This document shows, in pieces, positions 52,826 to 62,132 of a DNA stretch of 64,000 nt. The DNA comes from Amarobacillus sp046328225 (lineage in GTDB: Bacteria; Chloroflexota; Dehalococcoidia; Tepidiformales; Tepidiformaceae). The position numbers and the translations under genes are program-made. A model generated the notes under the pieces. That model was not told the DNA's origin and made no database searches. It was given only the letters and a program-made list of their open reading frames with translations. Numbering within the stretch: the stretch's first letter is position 1; each line of letters starts with the position of its first letter. The DNA lies in assembly GCA_046328225.1 (NCBI GenBank), contig JAXLWZ010000011.1, forward strand, positions 72,398 to 136,397. Direction: 5' to 3'.

Positions 52826-53404
52826 ATGGTTGCGTGGCCTGCTTCGCCCGCGAACCCGGAACCGGCGCGTTCGAGCTACGACGGCCGGCGGATGACGCTG
52901 TCCGAGTTCGAGGCGCTGCCCGAGGAGAAGCCGTACCTGCAGTGGTGGGACGGCGTTGTGGTACAAAAGGCCGTGCCGAAGCGCGCTCACGGCCGCATCC
53001 AGCGCCTGCTCCTGACGCTCCTCGACGCCTACGCGCGCGAGCACGGCGCCGAAGCCTGGGCCGAAGCGCACGTCTGGTTCGAAGGGCACGGCTATCTCGT
53101 GCCCGATATCGCGTATTGGGCGCCCGGCAAGCCTGAGGGCGATGACGAACGTTCGCTCCCGCCCACGCTGGCGGTCGAGATCCGTTCGCCTTCGGAGCGG
53201 CAGGCGGGCCAGCGCGAGAAATGCCGCCAGATGCACGCGAACGGCGTTGATGTGTGCTGGCTGGTGGACCCGGCCTCCCGCACGGTCGAGCTGTTCGAGG
53301 GCGCCATCGAAGCCGAACCCCTCCCCGCCGATGGCGCGCTCACGTCGCCGCTTCTCCCCGGCCTCCGCATCCCCCTCGCGGACATCTGGGCAGTACTCGC
53401 GTAA
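52826..53404 (+). CDS. Uma2-family putative restriction endonuclease-like protein
   Basis: The 192-residue protein follows the Uma2/DUF820 pattern: MTLSEFEALPEEKPYLQWWDGVVVQKAVPKRAHGRI, VPDIAYWAPG and LAVEIRSPSERQAGQREKCRQMHANGVDVCWLVDP, forming a PD-(D/E)XK-like nuclease fold. These proteins are abundant in Chloroflexota and cyanobacteria; role unclear. Its 3' end is followed by a heptamer array and is duplicated upstream. Confidence 0.85.
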   Translation: MVAWPASPANPEPARSSYDGRRMTLSEFEALPEEKPYLQWWDGVVVQKAVPKRAHGRIQRLLLTLLDAYAREHGAEAWAEAHVWFEGHGYLVPDIAYWAPGKPEGDDERSLPPTLAVEIRSPSERQAGQREKCRQMHANGVDVCWLVDPASRTVELFEGAIEAEPLPADGALTSPLLPGLRIPLADIWAVLA

Positions 53405-53452
53405 ACGGGGTGTTCCCGGCCAACAGCTAATAGCCAACAGCCAGCAGCTTCC
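53405..53452. repeat. AGCTGTT-type heptamer array
   Basis: The core ACGGGGTGTTCCCGG is followed by CCAACAG/CTAATAG units. It follows the Uma2 stop as 52778-52815 follows the captured stop. Confidence 0.8.
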
Positions 53453-53494
53453 CTGATACCGTTGATCTCGCAACCAATTTTGCCCGGAGTCCCG

Positions 53495-54297
53495 ATGACC
53501 GCCGCCGAACCCGTGTCCTCCATCCCTGCCCGCATGCCGGCGCTCTACCTGGGGCACGGCGCGCCGACGCTCGTCGATGACGCGACATGGGTGGGCGAAC
53601 TCGAGGCGTGGGCGGCGCGGCTCCCCCGGCCGCGTTCCATCCTCGTCGTGAGCGCGCATTGGGAGTCGGCGCCGCTGACCATCGGCGCGACCCGGCCGGT
53701 GCCGCTGGTGTACGACTTCTACGGCTTTCCCGCGAAGTACTACCAGGAGCGGTACGACCAGCCCGGCGCGCCGGAGCTCGCGGACCGCGTGCGCGCGCTC
53801 GTGCCCGATGGCGAACCCGTGGCCGAGGCCCCGGACCGCGGGCTCGACCACGGCGCCTATGTGCCGCTGACGGTGATGTACCCGGAGGCCGACATCCCTG
53901 TGCTGCAGGTCTCGATGCCCGACCTCGACCCCGTACGGCTCTTCCGGCTCGGTCGCCAGCTGGCGCCGCTGCGCGACGAGGGCGTGCTCATCATGGGCAG
54001 CGGCTTCATGACCCACGGCCTCCCCTACATTGAGTCCTCGGGACCCGGCGGCGCGGCCACCCGCGTGGTCGCGCGATTTCGATGCCTCGGCCGGCGACAG
54101 CCTCGCGCGCGGGGACCTCGACCAGCTGTTCAACTTCCGCCACCGGGGCCCGGCGGCCCGCTACGCGCACCCCACGGCCGACCACTTCGTGCCGCTCTTC
54201 GTCACCCGGCGCGGCCACCGACCCCGAAGCAGCACCCGAGACGGCGATCGAGGGCTACTACCTCGGCCTCTCGAAACGATCGTTCGAAGTCGCCTAG
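53495..54297 (+). CDS. LigB/DODA-type extradiol dioxygenase, interrupted by frameshifts
   Basis: The frame from 53495 (GGAGT box, MTAAEPVSSIPARMPAL) has the DODA pattern GHGAPTLVDD, VVSAHWESAPLTIG, YDFYGFPAKYYQ and LDHGAYVPLTVMYPEADIPV with metal-binding His. Near 54040 the frame shifts to one coding PPAWSRDFDA..FNFRHRGPAARYAHPTADHFVPLF, and near 54212 it shifts again to give DPEAAPETAIEGYYLGLSKRSFEVA-stop. All three parts match one family, so this is a single gene with two indels, probably sequence error. Confidence 0.75.
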
Positions 54298-54336
54298 AAG
54301 TTCCCGGTTCCGGTGCCCAGTTCCTGGGATCGGCCC
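54298..54336. repeat. Short GGGAACT heptamer remnant
   Basis: GTTCCCGGTTCC, CCCAGTTCC and the GGGATCGGCCCC core remain between the dioxygenase and hemC stops (convergent). Confidence 0.7.
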
Positions 54337-54350
54337 CGATGGGGATGGCG

Positions 54351-55250
54351 CTACTCCGGCGCGGACATGCCGGCGAGGGTCATGAGTTCGCGCGCGAGAG
54401 AGCGGCCGAGGCCCGCGGCCGTGTCGGCGGAGCCGGCCATCTTCGACCGCACGATGCGGCCCCCGGGCGCGAGCAGCGCGTGCAGCTTCAGAGTCGTGCC
54501 GAAGTGCTCGGCGTAGGCGGCGGCAGGGAAGCTGCATCCTGCATCGATGGTGGCCAGGAACGACCGCTCGGCCGTCACCGCTTCGCGCAGGTGGGGGTCG
54601 TCGATGGCGGCGATGAGGCGGCGCGTGATGGCGTCGTCGACGCGGCATTCGATCGCCGAGGGTGCCTTGGGCGGGGCGGGGAGCATGTCGTGGACGCCGA
54701 AGATCTCGGTCGCGCGGCCTTCGATGCCCGTGCGGCGCAGCCCCGCGAGCGCGAGCACGGCGGCATCGAATTCGCCGCTGTCGACCTTCGCCACACGCGT
54801 ATCGACGTTGCCGCGAATGGGCCGGACGTCGAGATCGGGGCGCATGGCGCGCAGCTGGGCCTCGCGGCGGGGCGAGCTCGTGCCCACCACCGCGCCGGGC
54901 GGCAGCCCCCTGAGCGTCATCTTGCGGGCGGCGACGAGCGCGTCGCGGGGGTCTTCGCGCACGGGCACGGCGGCGATGATGAGCCCCTCGGGCCGCTTCG
55001 TCGGCAAATCCTTGTAGCTGTGCACGGCGAGGTCGGCCTGGCGTTCGAGGAGGGCGGCCTGGATGGCGGAGGTGAACCAGCCCGACCCCTGCCCCGCGTT
55101 CAGCGGCGTCACCTGGTCGCGGTCGCCGTGGGTGGCGATTTCGATGAGTTCGAACTGCACGCCGGGATGGGCCGTGCGCAGGCGCGCCATGACGGTGTTC
55201 GCCTGGGCGAGCGCGAGGCGGCTGCCGCGGGTGGCGATGCGGATGCTCAC
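54351..55250 (-). CDS. hemC: Porphobilinogen deaminase (hydroxymethylbilane synthase)
   Basis: The 299-residue protein starts from GTG: MSIRIATRGSRLALAQA. It has VHSYKDLPTKRPEG, DPRDALVA, GTSSPRREAQL, RGNVDTRVAKV, and the dipyrromethane Cys in IDAGCSFPAAAYA. It polymerises porphobilinogen in heme/siroheme/B12 synthesis. Start overlaps the hemL stop as GTGA; the two are coupled. The gene itself has no frameshift. Confidence 0.93.
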   Translation of the reverse strand: MSIRIATRGSRLALAQANTVMARLRTAHPGVQFELIEIATHGDRDQVTPLNAGQGSGWFTSAIQAALLERQADLAVHSYKDLPTKRPEGLIIAAVPVREDPRDALVAARKMTLRGLPPGAVVGTSSPRREAQLRAMRPDLDVRPIRGNVDTRVAKVDSGEFDAAVLALAGLRRTGIEGRATEIFGVHDMLPAPPKAPSAIECRVDDAITRRLIAAIDDPHLREAVTAERSFLATIDAGCSFPAAAYAEHFGTTLKLHALLAPGGRIVRSKMAGSADTAAGLGRSLARELMTLAGMSAPE

Positions 55251-56535
55251 CGCCAGCCGCCCGCGCCGGCTTCGCGCAGCACCTGGTGGGCGGCCTGCAC
55301 CACGTGGTCGATGTCGTCCTCGGTGTGGGCGGCGCTCACGAACCAGGTCTCGAACTGCGAGGGCGGCAGCAGCACGCCGTGCTCGAGCATGCCGCGATGG
55401 AAATCGCCGAAGGCGGTGGTGTCGGATTCGCGGGCTTCGGCGTAGTCGCGCGGGGGGTCGGGCCGGAAGAAGAGGGTGAGCATGGAGCCGCGGCGCACGA
55501 CGCACGCGCTCGCTTCGCCCCGCTTCGAGGCCGCGCGCAGGCCGTTTTCGAGGTGGGCGGCGAGCTTCTCCGCGCGGCGGTACGGTTCGCCCGTCGCGAG
55601 CAGATCGAGCGTGGCGATGCCGGCTGCCATCACGAGCGGGTTCCGCCAAGCGTGCCCGCCTGGTACACGGCCCTCGGGCGCGATGAGCTGTCATCAGGTC
55701 CGCGCGGCCGCCGAAGGCGCCCACGGGCAGCCCGCCGCCGATGATCTTGCCCAGCAGAAGAAGTCGGCATCGGGGAGGACCCCGGAGAGGCCAGCGGAGG
55801 CGGAAGCCCGCTGATCACCTCGTCGGCGATGAGCAGCGCGCCGTGCGCCCCCGGGCAGCTCTTGCAGCGCGGCGAGGAACCGCGGGTCGGGTTCGACGAG
55901 CCCCATGTTCCCGGCCACGGATTCGACGATGACGGCGGCGGTGTCGCCCGGGTGGGCGGCGAACCGGCTCGAGCGCGGGCACGTCGTTATAAGGGAGGAC
56001 GGCGGTGAGGCCCGCGATCGCCGCAGGGACGCCGGCGGAATCGCTGAGGCCGAGGGTGGCGACGCCGCTGCCGGCCTTCACCAGCAGTCCGTCGCTGTGG
56101 CCGTGGTAGTTGCCATCGAACTTGACGACGAGGTCGCGGCTTGCGGCGGCGCGCGCGAGGCGGATGGCCGTCATCGTCGCCTCCGTGCCGGAGTTCACGA
56201 AGCGGAGACGCTGGAGCCCGCACGCGGCCGCGATGCGCTGCCCCAGTTCCGCCTCGGCCGGGGTGAGCGCGCCGAAGGCCGTGCCGTTCGCCGCCGTCTG
56301 CTGGATGACTTCTACCACGGCCGGGTGCGCGTGCTCTGAGCAGCAGCGGCCGAAGGCAATCTCGGAGGTCGATGTACTTCTCGCCTTCGGCATCGAACAC
56401 GTGGCCGGCCTGGCCGCGCACGATGGCACGGGCGACCCACCGACCGAGCGGAACGAACGGACGGGGCTGTTCACGCCGCCGGGGAAGAGGGCGCGGGCGG
56501 CTTCGCGGATGGCTTGTTGTGCACGGCTCCAGTGT
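55247..56535 (-). CDS. hemL: Glutamate-1-semialdehyde aminomutase, multiply frameshifted
   Basis: Pieces in all three frames spell one GSAM: ALFPGGVNSPVRSFRSVGG, HVFDAEGEKYIDLRD, HAHPAVVEVIQQTAANGTAFGA, SGTEATMTAIRLARA, FDGNYHGHSDGLLV, AVIVESVAGNMGLV, ALLIADEVISG, VGAFGGRADLM, VYQAGTL and MAAGIATLDLLATGE. At least eight indels are needed, most between 55,640 and 55,870. The conserved residues survive, so sequencing or assembly indels are likelier than decay. It makes 5-aminolevulinate for hemC. The start near 56,535 is not clear. Confidence 0.8.
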
Positions 56536-56559
56536 ACGCGGGTGGGTGGACGGCCGCCT

Positions 56560-57666
56560 TCAGGGTGCGCCGGCGGCGGCTACTTCGCCCGTGAAGCTCC
56601 CGCCGCCGACGAGCGCGTACGCGAGCACGAGGTCGCCTCGCGGACGATGCCGAAGAGGTAGCTCAGGCTGTCCTGGCTGGCGGCGAAGGCATAGCCACCG
56701 CTCGCCGAGGGGCGTGGCGCGAACGGTGCCGAAACGCCGTGGAAGGTGACGCGGAGCGTGGCCTCGGCTTCGCTCGCGCTCGCGGGGTATTCCAGCGCGG
56801 GCTGCGCCAACAGCGCGACGAAGTGCCCGCTCCCCCGTTCCGTCGTCACCGCGACGAGCACTTCGTTCACGCCGCCATAGGGCACGGCGAACACGGGCAC
56901 GCCGCGCGAATTCAGCGGGACCATCAGCTGCGGGGGAATATCGAGGAAGGCCGGGCCCTCCAACAACAGGAACCCGAGCTGGTTGCTGCGGCGGTCGAAG
57001 AAGCGGCTGAACACGGAATCGAGGTTGCTGCGCGCGAGGCCCGCCAGCGACGACAGGCTCGGCCCGCCGCCCGTGCGCGTGGGCGTCGGCGACGGCTCCG
57101 GCGTCGGGGTCGCGACGAGATCGGCCGCCGGCGCCCTCCGGGGTTGCCGTGGGCCGGGGGACGATGGTGATGACGGGCACGGGCGTGGGCGAGCTTCGGG
57201 TTCTGGGGCTGCGCCGCGATGACCACGCCGCCGCCGTCGGTCGCCGCCGTGACGTTCGAAAGCAGGTCGCGGTCTCCGGGGAGGATGCGCCAGTGGGTGC
57301 CGTCGTGGAGGAGGATGCCCGCGAGGCCGCCGGCCGGCACGCTCATGCGCAGGGTCAGCGGCAGCGCGAGGGGCATCGCCCGTGCGGAGGTCGAAATATG
57401 GGGTGAGCGCGTGCCAGCCGGGAGGCAACGCCGGCCCCTGCCGCACCTCTCCGAGCGTGATCGCGACGGGCGTCTCGGATTTCGTGCTGACGACGAGGCG
57501 GCCATCCGGGAGGCCATGCCCGCGCCGGAGGCGATTTCGCCGCGCAGCGTGAGGGGCGCCTCCGTGGGTTGCAGCGGGCCCGGCATCCTCGCGCAGGCGG
57601 CGCCCACAACGACAGCGCGCAGGCGGCCAACAGCGGGACGAATCGGTCAGTCGCATCGCGTTCCAT
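56560..57666 (-). CDS. Exported protein of unknown function, frameshifted
   Basis: It begins MERDATDRFVPLLAACALSLW, a signal sequence, then pieces in several frames: GLPDGRLVVSTKSETPVAITLGEV, VPAGGLAGILLHDGTHWRILPGD, a Pro/Thr linker, and a domain reading DSVFSRFFDRRSNQLGFLL to HFVALLAQPALEYPAS. At least five frame changes. It ends VLAYALVGGGSFTGE. Not recognised; a surface lipoprotein is plausible. Confidence 0.55.
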
Positions 57667-57702
57667 GTTGGCGGGGAAGCGGCGGGTACGCCATGCCGGG
57701 GG

Positions 57703-58532
57703 TCACGCCGCTCGCGCACACGGTTCGCGGCCGGTCAAGGCGGGGAGGAAGAGCTGGTACTTGCCGGGCACCTGCTTGCCGCTGGCCATGGGGGCATCGA
57801 GCGTGAGCGTCATCGGCCCGGTGTTCGCGCCCACGCCGTTCTTCACGGTGATGACGAGCGTGACCGCGCGCCCCTGTCCGCTCGAAACCACGACCTCGGA
57901 TCGGCCGCCGAGGGTGGCGAGGGGCTGAAGGCGGCGCCCGCCGCCGCGAGCGAGGCCGTGCGCAGGTTCACCTGCCCGAAGTCCTTCGCCGCGTTCGTGA
58001 TCCAGAGGTCGATGAGCACAGCGTGGGTGGCGCCGTTGTCGCGCACGGCCTTCGCGACGGATGCCGCGAGCGCGTTCGCTTCCTGCCCGCCGGTGGCCAT
58101 GAGGATGCACTTGAAGTATTCGGCCGGGTACACGGCGGCGCGCGTCGCCCGCACGGAGATGCCGGAGATGGACTGCTCCACGGAGAGCGAGGTCGGCGTC
58201 TCCTGCAGCGTGCCGCACTGGGTGGTTTCGCGCGTGAGGTCGATGGCGGTCGTCGGCGATACCGCCGGGGTGGCGCGCACGCCGGCCACGTCCGCGGTGG
58301 TCGTGGGCTGGCCGGCGGCGCTGCCCGTGGAGGATTTCGTCGCGACCGCGGTCGGTGTCGCCGTGCGCGGCGTGGCCGTGGGCGAAACCGCGACCGTGGG
58401 CTCGCCGGCCGATGCCTTCGCCGGGGTGCCTCCGCCGCTGCCGCCGGGCTGCACCTCGAAGGCGATGCCCAGCATGCCCGCGACGATGACCAGCGGGAAG
58501 CAGCACCGCGGCTTCGCCATCAGCTTCGCCAT
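57703..58532 (-). CDS. Exported protein, one frameshift
   Basis: MAKLMAKPRCCFPLVIVAGMLG is a signal or anchor, followed by an Ala/Thr/Pro-rich linker and a domain (LSVEQSISGISVRATRAAVYPAEYFKCILMATGGQEANALAASVAKAVRDNGATHAVLIDLWITN). A frame change near 57,925 leads to a C-terminal part LATLGGRSEVVVSSGQGRAVTLVITVK. Not recognised. Confidence 0.55.
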
Positions 58533-58693
58533 GAGGCCGTTCGAAACGGGAGCCTGCGATCGGGGTCGCGGTTGTCGCTGCACGGCCCCATGCTCGCGCG
58601 CGCGGGGGGCGCCCGGCATGGGGAGAATCCTCGATGCGCCCGCGCGGCGTCCCGATTTTGCCCCGCGGCGGGCGCGCGGGCTAAGGTGGGCGG

Positions 58694-59293
58694 GTGGATT
58701 CGCGCCGTTTCGCGCACCGATTCCTGCCCGCCCGGGTGGTTCGCATGCTGAGTGGCCTTCTCGCCTTCGTGCTCTTCCTCGTGGCCGTGGCCTGCGATGG
58801 CTCCGCGCCCACGGCCGCGCCCGCGCCCGGCACGCCGACGGCCACCCCCACGCCCGTCGCAACGCTCCCGCCCGGCGTCGTGACGCCCGTGCCTGATCTC
58901 CCGACGGTGCTCCTTTCCGTCGAGGCCGCGAACGGCGCGACGAAGAAGCAGGTGCGCGCGGAGGTCGCTTCGAACGATGCTGAGCGCCAGCGGGGGCTCA
59001 TGTTCCGGGCATCGCTGCCGGCCGATACGGGCATGCTCTTCCTCTTCCCGCGCGACCTCCAGGGCGGCTTCTGGATGGAGAACACCTACGTGCCGCTCAC
59101 CATCGCCTACCTGGACAAGGACGGCGTGATCGTTTCGATGAAGGACGGCAAGCCGCTCGACCGCACGGTGCTGCAGCCTTCGATGCCCTACCGCATGGTG
59201 CTGGAGATGGAGCAGGGCTGGTTCGAACGGAACGGGTTCGCGGTCGGCAGTGTCGTGCGCGTGCCCGCCACCGGGTTGCCCACGCCGAAATAG
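58694..59293 (+). CDS. DUF192-family lipoprotein
   Basis: The 199-residue protein has a lipoprotein signal (LLAFVLFLVAVACDG), a Thr/Pro linker and a DUF192 domain: ERQRGLMFRASLPADTGMLFLFPRDLQGGFWMENTYVPLTIAYLDKDGVI and a C-terminal MVLEMEQGWFERNGFAVGSVV. DUF192 is widespread and its function is unproven. TAAGGT ends 6 nt before the GTG start. Confidence 0.85.
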   Translation: MDSRRFAHRFLPARVVRMLSGLLAFVLFLVAVACDGSAPTAAPAPGTPTATPTPVATLPPGVVTPVPDLPTVLLSVEAANGATKKQVRAEVASNDAERQRGLMFRASLPADTGMLFLFPRDLQGGFWMENTYVPLTIAYLDKDGVIVSMKDGKPLDRTVLQPSMPYRMVLEMEQGWFERNGFAVGSVVRVPATGLPTPK

Positions 59294-59299
59294 CCGGTC

Positions 59300-59902
59300 C
59301 TATGCGGCCGGGCGGCGAACGACCAGGAACGCCAGCCGCCATGCGACCGTGAGCGCGCTCGCGACGAAGAGCACGGCGAGCGTCCAGTAGCACTGCCCGA
59401 GCACCGTGCCGATGGCGGCCACGAGCGACCGCACATCGCGGCTGGCGAGGCCGAACACGCCATCCGAGGGGGCCATGCGCAGGGCGCCTTCGATGCGCGC
59501 GCGGCTGTAGCTCACGGTGAGGGAGCCCGCGAGGGCGAGCACGCCCACGAACTCGGCGTGACCGTGCCCTTCGAACCGCACGGCGAAGACGGTCATGCCC
59601 GCGATCATCGCCGCGTCGGCGTAGCGGTCGGTCACGGCGTCGAGGATTTCGCCGAAGCGCGAGGCGCGGCCCGTGCGGCGGGCGAGGTCGCCATCGACGC
59701 CATCGATCACAGAGACGGCCTGGATGAGCACGCCCCCGGCGACGTTCGCGCCCACGGCGATGAGCCCGCCGGTGACGAACGCCAGCGCGAGGGTGAAGAG
59801 CGTCACCATGTTCGGCGTGATGGGCGTGGGCGCGAGGGCAGCCGCCATCGGCCGGCTCAGGCGGCGGTTCAGATGGCGGCTGACGATGCCGTCATAGGCC
59901 AT
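59300..59902 (-). CDS. CDP-alcohol phosphotransferase (possible DIPP synthase)
   Basis: The 200-residue protein has the exact CDP-alcohol signature D70-G-x2-A74-R-x8-G84-x3-D88-x3-D92 with several membrane helices. It is just downstream of a sugar/inositol-type nucleotidyltransferase on the same strand. In thermophiles such a pair (IPCT/DIPPS) makes di-myo-inositol-1,1'-phosphate from CDP-inositol; a phosphatidyl-inositol-type lipid is the alternative. A myo-inositol-1-phosphate synthase gene is not in the window. Confidence 0.8.
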   Translation of the reverse strand: MAYDGIVSRHLNRRLSRPMAAALAPTPITPNMVTLFTLALAFVTGGLIAVGANVAGGVLIQAVSVIDGVDGDLARRTGRASRFGEILDAVTDRYADAAMIAGMTVFAVRFEGHGHAEFVGVLALAGSLTVSYSRARIEGALRMAPSDGVFGLASRDVRSLVAAIGTVLGQCYWTLAVLFVASALTVAWRLAFLVVRRPAA

Positions 59903-59923
59903 GCAGCTTCGCCGCCCGGTGGT

Positions 59924-60655
59924 TCACGCGGACACGACGGCCGCGGCGGCCGCGAGGTCGTCCGGGGTATCGACGTCGTACCAGGTGGCGCCGGAGACGT
60001 CGGCGGCGGTCAGTTCGCCGCGCCGCGCCAGCTCCGTGCAGATGACGCTCAGCTCGCAGTCCTCGGGCACGGCCGCGACCGCCTCCCAGGCCGCGGGGGC
60101 GAACAGGAACGCGCCCGTGTCCAGCGCATCCCACGCCGGCAGCATCTTGCCGATGGCGCGCACGCGTCCATCGCCCGCGAGTGACAGCTTCGTTGCTTCC
60201 TCTATATAGGCAGGGTCGTGGTGGGAACGGTCGGCGGCGACGAAGGAGTCGCGCGGGCCGCCGCTCGCCGCGCGCGCGACGAGCCGCGCGATCAGCTCCG
60301 TGGAGAGCAGGTGGTCGCTCATGACGAGGAGGAAGGGATCCGTGCCAGTGGCCCCGCGGGCGGCGCGCAGGGAGAGCGACGCACCATCGTGGAAGCGCGG
60401 GTTCGAAACGAAGGTGAGGGCGATGCCGTGGGTGGCGCCCTCCGCCAGTGCCGTTTGCACCAGCGATTCCATATAGCCGGTTACGATGATGGCCTCGCGC
60501 ACGCCCGCCGCCGCCAGCGCCTCGAGCGTGTACTGGATGATTGGTTTGCCGTGCAGGGGCACGAGCGGCTTCGGCAGGACGGCGGTGTGCGGGCCCAGCC
60601 GGCCGCCATCGCCGGCCGCGAGCACGACCGCCCGGGGGACGTTGTCTTGCGCCAT
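59924..60655 (-). CDS. Nucleotidyltransferase (possible CTP:inositol-1-phosphate cytidylyltransferase)
   Basis: The 243-residue protein has the NTP-transferase start AVVLAAGDGGRLGPHTAVLPKPLVPLHGKPII (GxGxRL and Lys), VMSDH, and VDTPDD near the end. Paired with the CDP-alcohol phosphotransferase it fits IPCT, the first step of di-inositol-phosphate synthesis, but sugar-1-phosphate transferase is possible. TAAGAT ends 6 nt before the ATG. Confidence 0.8.
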   Translation of the reverse strand: MAQDNVPRAVVLAAGDGGRLGPHTAVLPKPLVPLHGKPIIQYTLEALAAAGVREAIIVTGYMESLVQTALAEGATHGIALTFVSNPRFHDGASLSLRAARGATGTDPFLLVMSDHLLSTELIARLVARAASGGPRDSFVAADRSHHDPAYIEEATKLSLAGDGRVRAIGKMLPAWDALDTGAFLFAPAAWEAVAAVPEDCELSVICTELARRGELTAADVSGATWYDVDTPDDLAAAAAVVSA

Positions 60656-60760
60656 CCGGTCATCTTACGCGCGGGCGGCGCCGCTGGTGGCCACGGGCGT
60701 CCCCGGCGTACGATGCTGATTGGGCCAATTAGGCCACGTAAATAGTCCGGGGCACGAACC

Positions 60761-60847
60761 ATGTGGAAGACGGTCGGGTCGCTCAGCGCCCTCTGCCTCG
60801 CGTTCATCGCGCTGCTCGTCACCCTCTCCATCGTCGGCCTGAAGTAG
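60761..60847 (+). CDS. Very small membrane protein (28 residues)
   Basis: ATG-TGG-AAG opens MWKTVGSLSALCLAFIALLV and ends SIVGLK-stop, a single hydrophobic helix with charges at both ends. GGGGCACG lies before the start. It lies alone in the gap between the nucleotidyltransferase and the PA14-like gene. Confidence 0.4.
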   Translation: MWKTVGSLSALCLAFIALLVTLSIVGLK

Positions 60848-60928
60848 GCGCGAAGGCGAGGCCGCGCGCGCTGTACCGGCGGTTGACGCGCCGTTGCACC
60901 GGACCGCGCCCGCCCGGACACTCGTGGC

Positions 60929-61501
60929 ATGGGGCTCAGCCGCCGTGATGCCGTGGGTTTGGGCGCCCTCCTGGCCACCGCCATCCTCGTCGTGCCGTTC
61001 ATCCGGCCCGAAGGCGGCAAGACGGAGCGGCCCTCGCTCTTCACGACCCTCCCCGGCGAGCTCACGCCGGCCGCCTTCACGCCCGCGCCGGTCCAGGCCA
61101 CGCCCACGCAGACACCCCTGCCGCCGGCCGAGCCGGGCCACCCGAAGGCGGGCTGGCTGGTGCGCTACTTCCGCGGCGAACCGGGCGTCATCGAGGATTC
61201 GCAGCGCTTCGTCCCCGCGCTCGACCTCGCCTACGACGCCGCCCCCTTCAACGACATGCGCGACGACACCTGGTCGCTGACGGCGGCGGGCGTGTTCGAC
61301 CTCGGGCCCGGGCGGTACACGTTCCGTTTCGAACACGACGGCGCCCTGCGCGTGCTGGCGAACGGCATCGAAGTCGGCAACCAGCAGGACGCCTCGATCG
61401 CGCGCGTGCTCGAAGTGACCATCGCGCACGAAGGCGGCCAACTCGGACTCACCCTCGAAGCGCGCGACACGGGCGGCAAGTTCCTCCTGCGCGAGCGGTG
61501 A
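60929..61501 (+). CDS. PA14-like-domain exported protein
   Basis: The 190-residue protein has an N-terminal helix (AVGLGALLATAILVVPFI), a Thr/Pro linker and a beta-rich domain GWLVRYFRGEPG, FDLGPGRYTFRFEHDGALRVLANGIEVG, VTIAHEGGQLGLTLEAR that resembles PA14 carbohydrate-binding folds. Its stop codon is at the start of a GAGGAAT array. Confidence 0.65.
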   Translation: MGLSRRDAVGLGALLATAILVVPFIRPEGGKTERPSLFTTLPGELTPAAFTPAPVQATPTQTPLPPAEPGHPKAGWLVRYFRGEPGVIEDSQRFVPALDLAYDAAPFNDMRDDTWSLTAAGVFDLGPGRYTFRFEHDGALRVLANGIEVGNQQDASIARVLEVTIAHEGGQLGLTLEARDTGGKFLLRER

Positions 61502-61703
61502 CGAGGGATGAGGAATGAGGAATGAGGAATGAGGGCCGGGGCTCGAGGTTCGAGGCTCGAGGCTCGAGCGGGCCAACCCCGGTGAGGAGCTGACGCCCCG
61601 TCTGGGGCGAAAGGCACCCGCGGGGTAGCCCCTGGGAACTGGGAACCGGGAACTGGGAACTACTCAGCACTCAGCACTCAGCACTCAGCACTCAGCACTT
61701 CGT
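61501..61703. repeat. Large composite heptamer element: GAGGAAT, GGCTCGA, GGGAACT, CAGCACT
   Basis: GAGGAAT units (61504-61535), GGCTCGA units (61541-61570), a GGGGTAGCCCC core, GGGAACT units (61627-61662) and about six CAGCACT units to 61701. It is the largest composite in the window. After it, from 61704 to 62474, no gene is seen apart from the promoter and palindrome listed. Confidence 0.9.
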
Positions 61704-61906
61704 CGCGCGAGTGGGGTACGTCTACGCAACCCGGCGCCAGAAGGACCACATGCGATAAGCGCGCGGCGAGCTCTGGCGATTAGCCCACAGAATCTTTCGA
61801 ATTTCTCTCGGCGAGAGCGAAACGCGCGTTAACCCCGGCGTGCGGTTACGCGTTGTTTACCGGTAGTACGGAGGAGTCTGCCCGCCACCAGGTGGGTTTC
61901 GAGGTG

Positions 61907-61935
61907 TTGACCCTTGGAGAGGCGCTGGCTACCTT
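61907..61935 (+). promoter_or_regulatory. Promoter TTGACC-N17-TACCTT
   Basis: A good -35/-10 pair with 17-bp spacing about 540 nt upstream of the surface-protein gene; it would give a long leader that includes the 62066-62132 hairpin. Confidence 0.5.
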
Positions 61936-62065
61936 TCAGCGGACTTTACCGGCCACGCGGCAACGCGGGGCCGGGCGGCGTTGTCCGCGCCGTATGTCCG
62001 GGAGGCGTCTTGGTCAAATCTGGAACCTCCTTTGCCGCGCCCTTCGCGGCCGTATTTGCCGAATC

Positions 62066-62132
62066 GCCCGCTCAACATAAGGGCGGGTTCCCTTCCCACC
62101 CGGATGGGAACCCGCCCTTATGTTGAGCGGGC
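62066..62132. repeat. Perfect 27-bp inverted repeat
   Basis: 62066-62092 is exactly complementary to 62106-62132 (13-nt loop). The arms contain AACATAAGGGCGGG. A T-rich stretch follows. Could be a strong terminator, an mRNA structure in the leader, or a small mobile palindrome; its text is unlike the heptamer families. Confidence 0.85.
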
